Shown here: positions 47,911 to 59,839 of the stretch, piece by piece | Layout: each line of letters starts with the position of its first letter | Numbering within the stretch: the first letter of the stretch is position 1 | NCBI GenBank assembly: GCA_963920705.1 | Contig: OY987227.1 | Span: 27,571,935 to 27,635,934, forward strand | DNA: 64,000 bases | Direction of reading: 5' to 3' | Source of the DNA: Odiellus spinosus | Taxonomy: Eukaryota > Arthropoda > Arachnida > Opiliones > Phalangiidae | The notes under the pieces: model-generated | Told to the model about the DNA's origin: nothing | The model's input: only the letters and a program-made list of their open reading frames with translations | Database searches by the model: none | Translations under genes and position numbers: made by a program

Positions 47911-47917
47911 GTATAAA

Positions 47918-48530
47918 CAAGAGGCATTTCATACAGCCTGTTTGCCAGACGTTCAGTACATTATACCTATTGAACCAATCTACCTGATGCCGCGCACTGA
48001 CCATGACGTTACAATTTCCTAAATAAGGAATTTTTCTATTTCCTCACGGTGGGTCTGGCTGAGGTCAATTAATATACTATGTTAAACAGTAAACCTCGTA
48101 CGAAAAAAAGTACTAGTCTGACTCAAATTTATCTTGATTTATCTTCTATCAAAGATATATTTGTCGAACGACCCCCTTATAACAATCTAAACCCCATATA
48201 GAGCTGCAGGAAATAGTACGGATACTTATACCGTAGATAGGTCCTAAATAGCGAGAAAGACGATATAGGAAATCTGGGAGCAAACTCTATCCTTTTCCTT
48301 TCCTAAGCCTAGCTAGCATCTCCCTGAACTGATTGCTAGTGAAGTACTTGTCTTCCACCGGATAACTGCGTTGTATATAGAAATTCGCGTAATAGGCAGT
48401 ATCCACCCATTTCTCACCACTCCCCCTTATCCGTGTACCATAGATGGTTTCATGGGCGAATTATACGATCTAGGGATAATAGTGCAAGGATATTAAAAAT
48501 CTAATACAACGTTTTGCTTGACAATTCTTA
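47918..48530. other. Non-coding spacer between two 7-bp-TSD MITEs
   Basis: No gene or other structure recognised. Confidence 0.45.
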
Positions 48531-48537
48531 GTATTAG

Positions 48538-48853
48538 CAAGAATTCATTCAGGTTCCATAAGAATATGGGAGGGCCGCGATTCAATAACCATCCTCCCAA
48601 ACTTTGTAGCAAAAGTTCGTCCGCTTCGAATCGATTTTTCAAGTAAATCGCTCCCGACATCTATTATTAACCCGCGCCACTAACGACCTTGACGTAATAT
48701 TTTGGGTAATAAAAATGGAGCCGACCGAAAAAAGATCTAAGCGTACAAATGTTGCGAAAATTGCGGACGAACTTTTGTTACAAAGTTTGGGAGGATGTTA
48801 CCAGAGGCTAAAGCTATGCTCCCATATTCTTATGGAACCTGAATGGATTCTTG
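48538..48853. mobile_element. CAAGAAT MITE (7-bp TSD family 3)
   Basis: A 316-bp element with 35-bp TIRs (one mismatch) beginning CAAGAATTCATTCAGGTTCC. It is flanked by the perfect 7-bp duplication GTATTAG (48531-48537 and 48854-48860). A second inverted pair of about 34 bp lies further inside (near 48590-48624 and 48761-48796, CATCCTCCCAAACTTTGT...). It is unrelated in sequence to families 1 and 2 except for the short C-A-A-G start. Frames overlapping it (48715-48987) are spurious. Confidence 0.93.
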
Positions 48854-48860
48854 GTATTAG

Positions 48861-50395
48861 TTTTTATACTGCGCCAAGTTTGACGCACTACTTATTCAAG
48901 GGAACAAGAGAGGTTTTACAACTCCTGCTTTGTGGGCAATGGCCGCAAAAAAAACTGGTTTTGAGTGGGATGGTTATTCTGGTGTGAAACGTTGCTCTGG
49001 GTCCCTTGACCCACACCCAGGGCTTTTGGATTATCCATCCAATCGGATCGAAGTATCTACGGGCCACCAAGAAGATTTACCTTCTTTGTAATTGGCATCT
49101 ACCTCCTTTTAAAAAACCAATACACAATTCCTGATAATTATACTAGAACATGTCATATCATTACTACCCATGTGCGCGGTTTTCTTGCGGGTATGTTTCG
49201 TCCATGATGCTTTAGTTCTGGTATTTTTTTCTATGGCTTGATATAAAAAAAGGTTGCATTGCTTCTCCGAGCGGTAGGAAGTCGATGCAATCAAAACAAG
49301 CTGGTAAAAAAACTTTCTCTATAACAGTGGTTTGGATAGTACCCGATCGAACCCGAAATATAGTGAATTCCACCTATAATAGCGAACAAATCAACTTTGG
49401 CTAATCGTGTAAAAGCAGCCTAGCTTTTAAAGCGCATGCCTCCACTTTTATTGAATTTTAGACCATAAATATTTTTCGAACCAATTAATTTTAATTACAA
49501 ATTTTAAAGTTCAACCTTAGAATTACCGAAACTATTGAAGTTTGCAATTGCATTCTCCCTTTAATAATAATATAATTATATTTCAGTCGTATAGGTTTTG
49601 TTGAGTGATTTTCGTGGAAGATAAGAAATTGGTTTCAGAATTTATCCGCTCGGAATACATTCGAGTTGAGGGAAAAACAAAGAAAAATTGAAATTGAAAA
49701 AAATAAGATTAATATCACTTTTCAGCTTCCCCATCTTTTATTTTAATCTATTGTTTTCAACATACTCTTTTTTTTATTTTGTTCTTAAATTGAAATTCGT
49801 ATTAAGCCATTTTTTATAAATTTGCCCAATATTTTTCGTCGAAAGAATCTGTCCTGTTTAAATTTATTTTCATTTTTTTTTTTTTGGTATTGCGTCGCGA
49901 TTCGGAGAATTACTCTCCTATTCAAATGTAATTTCCAACAACCGCTTTTTGCTTACCTTTAATATTTTGTTTGAAATAAGCCTCGGCTTTGGATATATTG
50001 AAAACTACTATAGAACAAACGTATCTTAGGAAAACCTTTCAAATAAAAGAAATACGCGCGCGATGAACCTTTACCAATAAGTTAATATTTCAGTTTAAAA
50101 CAAACTAAATGATGAAATATTTAAATATAAAAATATAAATATTTTTATGACAAAATTCTAAAGATCTCTAGTTTTACTCTTAAGCTTAACGCCTGCTTTC
50201 TCCGCGCCTGCGCTCTTTATACATCCGGAACTCTAGGGGATGAGTGACGTCTACAGTGACGCGGCCGCTAAACTAACAAGTTGATCAAGCCGAACTGAGC
50301 TATTTATATAATCATCTATTGATTTGAATTTTAAATTCTGATGCGTATTAACCGGATGTCCTTTATCCAAAGTTTGAAATCCGGCCATTATTTCT
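48861..50395. other. Non-coding stretch, no gene seen
   Basis: It contains a 17-bp TTAA-type MITE end at 49544-49560 (GCAATTGCATTCTCCCT, then TTAA). The rest is AT-rich. Confidence 0.45.
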
Positions 50396-50499
50396 AGAGC
50401 ACGGCCATTTTAATTTCTACTGGAAACTGAATAGATGGCAGTCGCGTTCGTCTGTATTGCGCCATCTATTGAGTTGTCAAATTAAAATGGCCGCGCTCT
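50396..50499. mobile_element. 104-bp AGAGCRCGGCCATTTTAAT inverted-repeat element
   Basis: The termini AGAGCACGGCCATTTTAATT and the complement of AGAGCGCGGCCATTTTAATT differ at one base. GATGGC and GCCATC pair further in. Solo GGCCATTTTAAT-like words occur at 46792 and 50380, so end fragments are scattered. No target duplication is evident. Confidence 0.7.
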
Positions 50500-52444
50500 G
50501 AAAATCAAGCCCGAATTCCCAACAGTCACGTTGCTTGTAAGAGTCTGCTTGACCCGTATCTTTACTAACATTGAATCAAATCGAGGATAGGCCGATTTGG
50601 GAGAATAATCACGTGATAATTTCTCGAAGTTTTAACGAGAAGAGATTGAGCTTGCGCGGAGAATGGTTTTAAAAATTATCTTGGAAACGATAATTTTTGA
50701 TAATCGCGATAATTGTTTAACGAAATCTAAAATTGTTAGGGAGATTCGTATTTTTTATCAACGATGATAATGTAATTATGATTTAATATCTCAAGATAAA
50801 TATTGACTCGTGAAAGGTTTTGCCCCTTGACGGCTCTCGTAATTACTTCCAAAATTAAAAACTTTTGTTAATCAGCTAGTTTTTTTTCCCCTATCGATAT
50901 GTTTAAATATGTCCACGAATTATGTAAGTCAACTATTTTTCCAATCATAGAACCATAAAAAAATAGTCACTTATTCAATTTACAGCTAAATATATTCAAA
51001 ATCCTTTTGATGCGGGATCTTTAAATATCTTTCACACCTAACGAAAGAATAGTAAAAAAAATATCCTAAACCAATTACCCGCTGTCAGTATTTTCTTAGT
51101 CTCTCTAAGAGGTTTTTTGTTTAAGGAAATACCGGGATACGCTTGTCAAGCGGATATATACAACCCTAATCTAAAGTTTTCTAAAGAATTGACTTCTTCG
51201 CGACGTAATGTTTCCCCGAGACTACTCTCTCCGTCGTGATTAAGCTTTTTTTCGCTCGCTGGCACGATTTTCGGAACAGTTTCGCGTCAAAATTAATTTA
51301 AGAAGACTTACGATCTCTCCCTTTTGAAATGGCATTCGCGTGTTTCGTCTAGCTATATAGAGCCGCTCGCTGCCGCTTTTGCCCAATCTTAACTTTTTCT
51401 TTTCTAGAGATTTTCTTTTTAAGATATTAATCGAGTTTTTTCTGCCCGGGACTAGCTTCTTTCGCCTCCAATAAAAACATAGCTTAGCGTCTATTTGATC
51501 GGCGAAAAGCCATCTAGAATCTCTGAGTCAGAAAAAATCTACCAACCCGCTTAAAGGGAGAATGCAACATAACAACAAATGATTGTAATATCATTTCTCT
51601 AATGAATTTTTGATTTCATCTTAATTATTTTGAAATTTAGCTACTAGCGTACTCGCTTTTTTTTAAACCCATCGAGGAATATGTAGCGTTAGTTTACCTT
51701 GGATCATTAACAGAGGATAAATATATACGCCTTTTTAATGATATGAAGTTTATTTTCGACCCGAAAACTCTCTTTTCGATGGTATAGCTTAATTAATGAC
51801 TCGACTCTTGTTGAAGTTTCAGTTTCCTAACTATATAAGTACTTTTTCCTCCTATATTTGTAGTTGCGTGAGGTGGTAATGGGGTGGAGTCTATAAGTTC
51901 CGCGGCAAAGTCAATGTTTTTGTAACTCTAACCTCTCTACGGATAAAAAAGCGTAATCAAGCGTACGGAGGGCGCTTTTTAGGCTCTCTCGGGTTTATCG
52001 AGATCATCGGCTAATGAGACTGCAGCTAGGAGCTAACTATACCCGAGTGTTTCAAGGGAGAGTCAAGAGGGAAAATCAATTGGTTTCTTATCGATTCTAC
52101 AAGTTGGGCAAAAATATTACGATTTCAGCAGTTTATTCGACCAATCAAAATACGCTCTTCTTTTGTTACACTAAATCTCGCAGTTCAGACTAAATTCAAG
52201 CTCACAATCGCGCGTATCATAGCAAGTTTCGCTGGGATTTTATTATTGGTCGGATGGACTTCTTTGATTTTATTGTAAAATCAAAATCGTTTTCGAATTT
52301 GGCGCAATTTACTTCTCTTAGGTTTTTTAAAAACCGAACGATTTTCCTATTCAACCTTCCTTTAAGAGGAGTTGGTAACGACAATTTTTATATTTAACAT
52401 CTTCATCTTTCCCCATATTGTAAACTCCTCTTGAACAGAAATGT
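50500..52444. other. Non-coding stretch with one TTAA-type MITE end
   Basis: TTAA then AGGGAGAATGCAAC lies at 51551-51568, continuing with AACAACAAATGATT to about 51590 before the similarity ends. No gene is supported. Confidence 0.45.
51555..51590 (+). mobile_element. Left-end fragment of the TTAA-type AGGGAGAATGC MITE
   Basis: TTAA (51551-51554) followed by AGGGAGAATGCAACATAACA matches the left terminus of the copy at 5958. Confidence 0.65.
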
Positions 52445-52451
52445 ATAGTAC

Positions 52452-52732
52452 CAAGGAGGATCAGAGAAGGAGAGGAAATGTGGGGCTGCGTTGAGTTAGA
52501 GAGAGAAGAGCCAACCTCCCACTCGGGTGGAAAGGGGGGATAGGAAATTCTCGAGGTAAACTGTTGTCACGTGGTCGCTAGCTAGCGCGTCTCATAAAGG
52601 ATTCGTTTTACCCACGTGACAACATTTTACCACGAAACGTCTCTACCCCCGTTCTCCCAGAGTGGGAGTTTAGGCCGACGCAGTATGAACCGCGCCGTCC
52701 CCACATTTCCTCTCCTTCTCTGATCCTCCTTG
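52452..52732 (+). mobile_element. CAAGGAGG MITE (7-bp TSD family 2), copy 2
   Basis: A 281-bp inverted near-duplicate of the copy at 47631, with perfect 34-bp TIRs and the perfect 7-bp duplication ATAGTAC (52445-52451 and 52733-52739). Confidence 0.95.
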
Positions 52733-52739
52733 ATAGTAC

Positions 52740-54102
52740 AAACATTAGGATAAATGATGGTACGACTTATATCCTCGGGGCAAAACTCGTCCGAATTTGT
52801 TCTCCTTACCGAGGTTTTTTAATAATGAGCTTTAGGAAACTATATCAGCTTTTATCTCGGTGAATCCATACTTCCCAGCCATTTTCATACAACTAGTTTT
52901 AATAGACACGTATAATTGTCAAGAAATCAGTAATCATAGAGATAGTAGCTAATTCTCGTCAGAAATCGTTGCTAATCACCCATAAAATCAACAACCATTT
53001 GCATCAGCCACAGTAACCAATACATGCCTAATGAACTTAAACACACGCGGACAGAAGTAATATTAGCAGTATTTACATAGATCACTCGGGGGGGGGGGGG
53101 TTAAAAACCATATTTTTACGTAATATTGCGAAAATTGGTAATGAATTCAGTTTCTTTTGTACTAAAATTTGCAATTAAATTAACTGGGATTAACTGTCAT
53201 ATCTGTTGTTATTCGAGGATGAACGTGGTTTGGAATACATTTAAGGAGTCGCGGCTTCGCTGAGAGCGTTGTTGTCAGTTTAAAATATATATCACTGTCT
53301 CGGCTCGATATACGGCCTCAAGCGTATATGCTTTATATATACAGAACGTGATGATGAAATTTCATACTTAAACGTGACCCAAGCCCAGTGTAAACTATAC
53401 TCCAATTTAAGAAGTAAACTTTTTAGAGAAAAAGAACTAATTTACACGTATTTCTTTATAGAAATCTAGCAGTAAAAAAATACCACCTTTCGTAAGCGCT
53501 ATAAGTTTTCATTTATCTTTTTCAATTGCAATTATCTCGGCACATTGTGGCAGAAATAAAGTTTAGCAATCACTGTAGGACATTCAAACCTAGATGAGAT
53601 CACGGTTAAAATTTAACATTCAAATACCCTATTTTCCAAAAAGAAGCTCCCAGTATCGTAACAATATTCGCGTACAGAAGGGAGACACTCTAGCTCATGC
53701 CGTCGGGCTAAATATTCAAATGCGACGGAGAAATTCTTAAGTAGGGAGGGATGACAATATTGATAGGCGCTGCTGAATCCGATTTTCCAGAGTTTGCAGT
53801 TGTACGCGGTAATTTTTCAAATCTTCTCGACTAAATTTAAATTCTATTCCCGCAGTCGTAATCGGAAATATTTAAGAACGGCCCGAAAACTTTGAATAAT
53901 TCAGCGGTGACTCCTTAGATGATAATTCGGACAATAGATTTAACCAACATCGCGTACATTGTATAATTTTCTGACGCGTATATACTTACCCTCCGCACCA
54001 GCAACCCCTTTTCTAAAGAATTGTTTCCTCTATTTTGCGGTATTCGATGATCCAGTCCGAGGAGTTAAAAAGAGACCCAAAAGTGTTTATTTCTCTTATA
54101 GG
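52740..54102. other. Non-coding stretch with a 13-G homopolymer
   Basis: A 13-G run lies at 53088-53100. No gene or RNA is recognised. Confidence 0.45.
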
Positions 54103-54109
54103 AAAATAT

Positions 54110-54447
54110 CAGAAGCCGATGAAACCCTCCTTTGAAGTCTATTACTCCCGGGTCTTGTCTACCCCTCTCTGTATGGGTTATTCTCAAAAGGCGCGATTCG
54201 TACGCCTCCTAACGGTAGATGTTTTCGGAGCGGGAGCTCGTCGAGCGAATATCTCTAGCAGCCTCGGAGTTCGTCCAAAAAACGTCGTCGTTTGTGGAGA
54301 GAGAAAATTTCCAATTTTCCGTAGACAGGGGGGGATGAAGTAGGACCCCTTCTAACTCGTACAATTGTGAATTTTACCCATACAGAGAGGAGCGCTATAA
54401 GGAACATTGGAGTAGTAGACTTCAAAGGAGGGTTTCATTGGCTTCTG
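54110..54447 (+). mobile_element. CAGAAGCC MITE (7-bp TSD family 1), copy 5
   Basis: A 338-bp copy with intact ends (one base changed in the right end, CATTGGCTTCTG) and the perfect 7-bp duplication AAAATAT (54103-54109 and 54448-54454). Confidence 0.93.
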
Positions 54448-54454
54448 AAAATAT

Positions 54455-57400
54455 GAATATACCGTCTTGCTAATATCTGACAATAACACTGACTGAAATG
54501 TGGTATCATCCACTCAGACGTTGAATTTAAAATGGTGAAGTATTTTATGTTGGTGTAATTACTAAGTTTCGCCGGAAGTAGAATTTAGTAAGGTATATCT
54601 ACCGATTCGCGGATGCATTCACACTTTATCTTTGCTCGAAACGTTTCCTTGTTGAATTTCCCAATGAATTAAATATTCCAGCGCCAAAATGTCACCTTCT
54701 GCTAAAGCACTAGGGAGATATTCAGATTCGCCTTTCTTAAATATTCTCTCCTTCGTTTATTTATCTGAGTTGAACAATACTCGCTTTACTTGGCACCCTT
54801 TATTTCCAAGTAAAATATATCAAGGATAAAACGAGTAATGTAACTTTACACGTGCTCTCAAATGAATTATTATATATTGCCTCAAAACCAGTCAACACGC
54901 GTTATAGTCAGTTTGGATTATTTGACGCAATTAAATGTTTTGTGGGAGAAGATAAGGCAGTAGTGTTTGTTCATTGTTAAATTCACATCTTCGGCAAAGT
55001 TGAGCTAGAGTAATTCTGAACTAGGATAGTACCGCATGATTTTCGATGCGTTAATTTTGTATTTTAACCTAGCTGTTGGGCTTATATTTCAATCAGCTAC
55101 TTTTAGTTGATTAGAACAAAATAAGGTTTTCGACCGAAAGATAACAACACTTCGAGAATCAAGAATATGTATGGATATTGGTTTTTGCGTACAAATACCC
55201 TTTCGTTGCATGATTTCATATGCCTAACCATTGTCATGAGTTCGTTTAAAATTAGAATGCATTTCGATGACTAAATTATTCAATTCGTTATCCAGAACGT
55301 ATATTTTTACTGACAAACTTATGACATCATAGCATTGTCGGCAAATACTCAAAATCTTTGGAGTTAGTTATCACTGCCCGTGAAAAAGATGTTGGATGAA
55401 GGGTGGGTGATATTGTAGAATATATCGGGTACTATCGAGCCGGTTATGTTATCATAAATGTATCTTTGCGGTTGATTGAGCTACTGAATTTTTATATTTA
55501 CTTAACCCTGTGTACAATGAAAGTATTCCTTGTACTTTGACCGTGATACAACCGCTTTAATATATACTGCGGAAGAGAGTAGTCTTGGCTGCTTTTGATG
55601 TTAAACTTTATAAAATCATTAGACGTTATAAATTCCTTTGAAATACCCGTTAGGGGAATTTGATTACGCAAATTTATACGAATGACTTCTAAGCGAGTTT
55701 ATCTCAAGTCACTACCACCCTTTCTCTCCCTTTTGGCCTTCTCGCCTCGAATCGACCGAATGAATGTCTTCAATTAATCACATTTTCTCCATACCGGCTA
55801 TGATACCATTTTATATTGCGGAGGAAATGCAGTCGAGAGAGCGAGACAATACACTTTTCATTTGTGTATAGTAACTTCCGAGACACAAGCGGAAGTGATA
55901 AGGGGGTTCCATAAATGGGGGACCGAGTGTTATCCCCCTTTAGGACGTCACGAAGTAAAAAAGAACAAAAAAACTATTGAGTTTTAGACAGACCAGAAGT
56001 ACGATACTCGGAGTATTCCTTTAAATTTGTATAATATACTGAAAAGGATCTAAATTAACAAAGAAAAACCGGTGTAATACACGCACCCAAGTTGTAAATA
56101 GGTACAAAAGCGAATGATATGATGCTTGGAGTTATAATTAAAGCTAAACCTCCTTGATCGCGAGAAAATCTTGTAGCCTTTCATTATTTTCACTGGTTGT
56201 CTGCTAGTAGTAATCTATTGGAACTTTCGTGGGAACTGGATCGAGATAAACTTGGAAAAGGCTTTTGCCTAATTTTAAATTAATGTAGTACCAAATAATA
56301 AATGCCCAGACAATTGAAATTGTTTAGAGAAATGGAGAAAGAGCTATTTGAATAAATTTTACCAGCTGGCTGATCTTAGAAATTTTAACGATATAAGATA
56401 ATTTTGTCTGACCTTTTAAATCTTGAACCATTCGTTTTCTCTAATTAAAGGGATAGTAAACTATGGAAACAAGTTAGTCAATTTGGACTGTAAAAATATG
56501 TGTAGAAATTTCTGATTAAAATGATTGGCCGAAATTTCTGAAACCATCTTGGTAATATGGCGCGTAAACCCCCAAAAAAAGCGCGCTTTTGCGTCAGCAA
56601 TTCCGACTTGTCAAGAAATTTTTCGATTTAGAGTTAGCAAGCACAGTTAGAAATTAATTCCGTGAAACCTTCTATGAGATTTAATCATCAAAATATGTAA
56701 TTCTCTGTGTAACGATGTCTGTCTGACCATGACGTGGCATTTTTACGCGGTACTCGATCTACAGATACCCCAAAAAATGTTTTAAATTTAATTTCCCAAT
56801 TAATTACACTCAGATCTCTGCTTTTACCCGAATCCCTTTTATGTATAGCTCGATAAGAAATCCTTTAGGTCTGAACGTGCTTAAAACTTAATATTGGCGC
56901 TTTGATTACCAATATAAGTTAAGATATATTTAACTCAAATTTGCAATTATATATGACCCTATTATTTAGAACCCTATTTCCAAACACTTGAGCGTAAAAT
57001 TCGTAATCCCAATATATTACTTAATCCTAGACATTCGAAAATTCCCCACGCAGTTTCCTATTCGAATGGAACTCTTAACCGAAGTTTTTTTTTCTACTAA
57101 CTTCAAAATTGGCATAATGCGTGCATTAGTCGGACCCGGAAATTCGAATTGCATCTCGTCTCGTCATCCAGTAACTCTCGGTTTAAAGGACAATTCTCAT
57201 TTCAATATCCAGAAGAAATGATAGCTTCCAAATGAAAATCACCTTTGATAATTAACTCTAAATTAACAAGATGCTTTTGGTTAGTTTTAATAATATTTCT
57301 ACGCGTATTATACCCATTAAAAATATTATTTTACTCATCCTAATTAACTAATCTCGGCCAATAATTCATAGCTTATTAGCTGCAGTATTCGTCGCACGTT

Positions 57401-59180
57401 ATTCGTCTTCATTATCCCTTTAAAGGTATTTTTGATGAATTCTAATATTGTAAAGAAAAAATCCAAATTTAAATGAGACTTGTCCTTAAAATAGAAGCAC
57501 TAGACGTATTTCTCAACGCCTTATGTACGCGTTATAACTCTATGGGGCTTTGGGCGTTCAATATAAGTTCAATATAACATTAAAACCCTTCCAACCCGAG
57601 ACCATCCTATATCGGCTTTCAGTTCCTCCAAACGGTAGTGGCTTCGGGATAAATCCTCCTCTGCAGGTAATTTAATTCGCGCTAATTGGTGATGGAAGAG
57701 CCTCTAGTCCAGCTGGCTAAAAATTTCGTTACCGGAACGCGCGTCGTATTAGGCATGTCCTTCTCGACGATACGTCAAAGACGAAGCCACCACGCAACAA
57801 CACCCGCGGAGATGTATACGATTTAGTCTCGTACGTGGCTACTAGTTTTTTAACTCGCCAAACGTCGCTCGTTCACTAGCAACGCGAGCTTCTATTAGTT
57901 AGTCAACCTTGTTAGCGTGGCCAAGGTAGAAAGATACCCCGGGAGGTTAAAAGGCCCTCAAAGTGAGATTGAAACGTGGTACAAACGAAAAATTATGCTT
58001 GGCAACGTGAAGTCAAATTGCTAGAATACCGATCTGAGGTCATCTATTTTGTCGTAATTTTCGGAACGGGAATTTGCCAACACTGCACGCGATCTTATGG
58101 AAGTTAAATTTTAGGAGCAGGCGGGTTATATAATAATAACCACTTTTAGAAGGAACTGGGGAATTCAAGAGGAAACTTCCTGGCCCCCTGATATTTATTA
58201 ACCAACTATAAGTGTTCCAAAGATTCCTATAAAACCAAAAACCAGTTGAAAAGGGGCCCTCAACCCGCTTGGTCTGTTGACCAACAACTACGTCAGACTC
58301 TCTTTATTAGTTTAAAAATTGTCTACCGTAAAATCTTCCTCAGTAACAATATAAAATTAGACAGCCTTTTTTAAATGATTTTTTGTAGCTCATCACAATG
58401 GGTTTAAAAACCACCTTGCAGTCTTAAATAATTTTAAATTCAAGCCTATCAAAGTACGCTTTTGAACTTATTAATACAGTACGGAGTGGGGTGGAACCCT
58501 GACATTATTATTTCCATGTAATTTATTTTGTGTGAGGCAGTCTATTTAGTAAACCCTAGCTGCGTAGTTGATTCTTAGGCGCCCAATCGAAGTAATTTCT
58601 ATGCTTGAACATTTTACATACATCATATATACTCCATTTTTTTAAATCGGTGCCCTTTAATATATACAATATTATTCAGGTATGTGTAGAATAGTTTTAT
58701 TACACTCTCCCTTAGCCCATGTCTGGGCACTAGCTATAAATTCAGAGACGAAGTAATTAATGAAGTAATCCGCAAATTAACCCCCACCCCCTCCCTTTAC
58801 TCGTCTTCCTTCTTTCACCCTTACTCTGTCCTTATAACTCTTCTACAGTCTGTTGGTCATTGCCGGCGCAAAAAGGGAACTTTCCCCGTATTGAGGCGCG
58901 CATTGGGGGGATTCTGTTAGGGGGTAGATCGTGTCGTCAACAGTTAAGGCCTTTTATAAAATAAGTTGAATAATGACTTATACCGTCGGTACGTTCGTCT
59001 AAAGTTTGGTACTTCCCCTTCCTCGGATATGCCACTCTCAGATTTCGTTGCGCACCGATGAAAAAGAGCTTCGTGGAAAGCTTTGGAAAAGAGTGAAGAG
59101 ATTCTGAAGGTGAGTTGGAAGGGGGGAGACGCGAAACCCCGCGCTTTTGTTTTTAAACAATATTATAGGGGGTATCGACG
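54455..59180. other. Long stretch without a supported gene
   Basis: 4.7 kb upstream of the receptor gene. A CCGTGAAAAAGATGTTGG word at 55379-55396 repeats one found beside the SINE palindrome (16383-16400). An ATG frame of 44 codons lies at 57692-57826 in a GC-richer patch (57640-57960) that could be a 5' exon or promoter region, but nothing proves it. The start of the receptor gene may lie somewhere here. Confidence 0.35.
57692..57826 (+). CDS. Short ATG open frame, unrecognised (possible 5' exon)
   Basis: A 44-codon frame from ATG to TAG, translating to MEEPLVQLAKNFVTG at its start. It sits in a patch richer in G+C than its surroundings. No domain is recognised, and the stop lies before any obvious splice donor. 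It is recorded only because it lies upstream on the same strand as the receptor gene and its composition is less AT-driven than that of neighbouring frames. Chance is the more likely explanation. Confidence 0.12.
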   Translation: MEEPLVQLAKNFVTGTRVVLGMSFSTIRQRRSHHATTPAEMYTI

Positions 59181-59183
59181 GTA

Positions 59184-59205
59184 GGGTTGGGGTTGGGGTT
59201 GGGTC
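59184..59205 (+). other. Potential G-quadruplex motif
   Basis: Four runs of three or four G separated by TT (GGGTTGGGGTTGGGGTTGGG) on the plus strand. This fits the standard four-run, short-loop G4 pattern. It lies about 1.5 kb upstream of the first assembled receptor exon. Confidence 0.75.
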
Positions 59206-59755
59206 TAACGGGGATAAAATATAGCCCTTCTAATGTTTTCTTTCCACGCTTGAGCTAAATGGTTCGCTAGGTAAATTAAAGATCGCTTTGCCACCGGTGA
59301 TAGTTCAATCTTTCCCCGCATCCCTATAAAATCCCTTCCTTCTACACTTCTCCCACGCAAAGAGTACAGCTGATACAAAGTTCTTTTTATTTTCTTAAAA
59401 TGTGGTTCTGTTCCTATTGTACTTTTTGAGAATGGAGAATGGTAGAGACAGTAGAGTGAGGAATACACTCGGCTGAAACTACTCTTTTTAGTTAAATTAT
59501 AATTTTAATACTAAGGTTAATATGATTCTCAGAAAATAGGTAATTATTGATAATTTATTTTTAGACGCGCACCGTGGGAATATTATACACCTGTTAAAAA
59601 TATTACGCGTTAGAAAATGTACACGCAATATTTATAATTATTTATAATAATCTATAATTTATTCTTCCTACACTATTAAGAGGCTAAAAACAATTTAAAA
59701 TTCGTACAATAACGGAAATATGGATTAGTGTATTAGCTAAACTCAACCGGTATAA

Positions 59756-59839
59756 GGTGGGTTAATTTTATAGAGAATTAACCCACCTATTAACTTATTA
59801 TAACTATTTTCTATAGGTTAACTATTAACCTATAGAAAA
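59756..59839. repeat. Two adjacent perfect hairpins
   Basis: GGTGGGTTAATT (59756-59767) pairs with 59776-59787 across 8 nt. TTTTCTATAGGTTAA (59807-59821) pairs with 59825-59839 across a 3-nt loop. Both share a GGTTAA-type core. They could be remnants of one palindromic element. Confidence 0.75.

Noticed and set aside
48715..48987. 90-codon ATG frame as a small gene
   Set aside because: It mostly overlaps the family 3 MITE and its inner inverted repeats.
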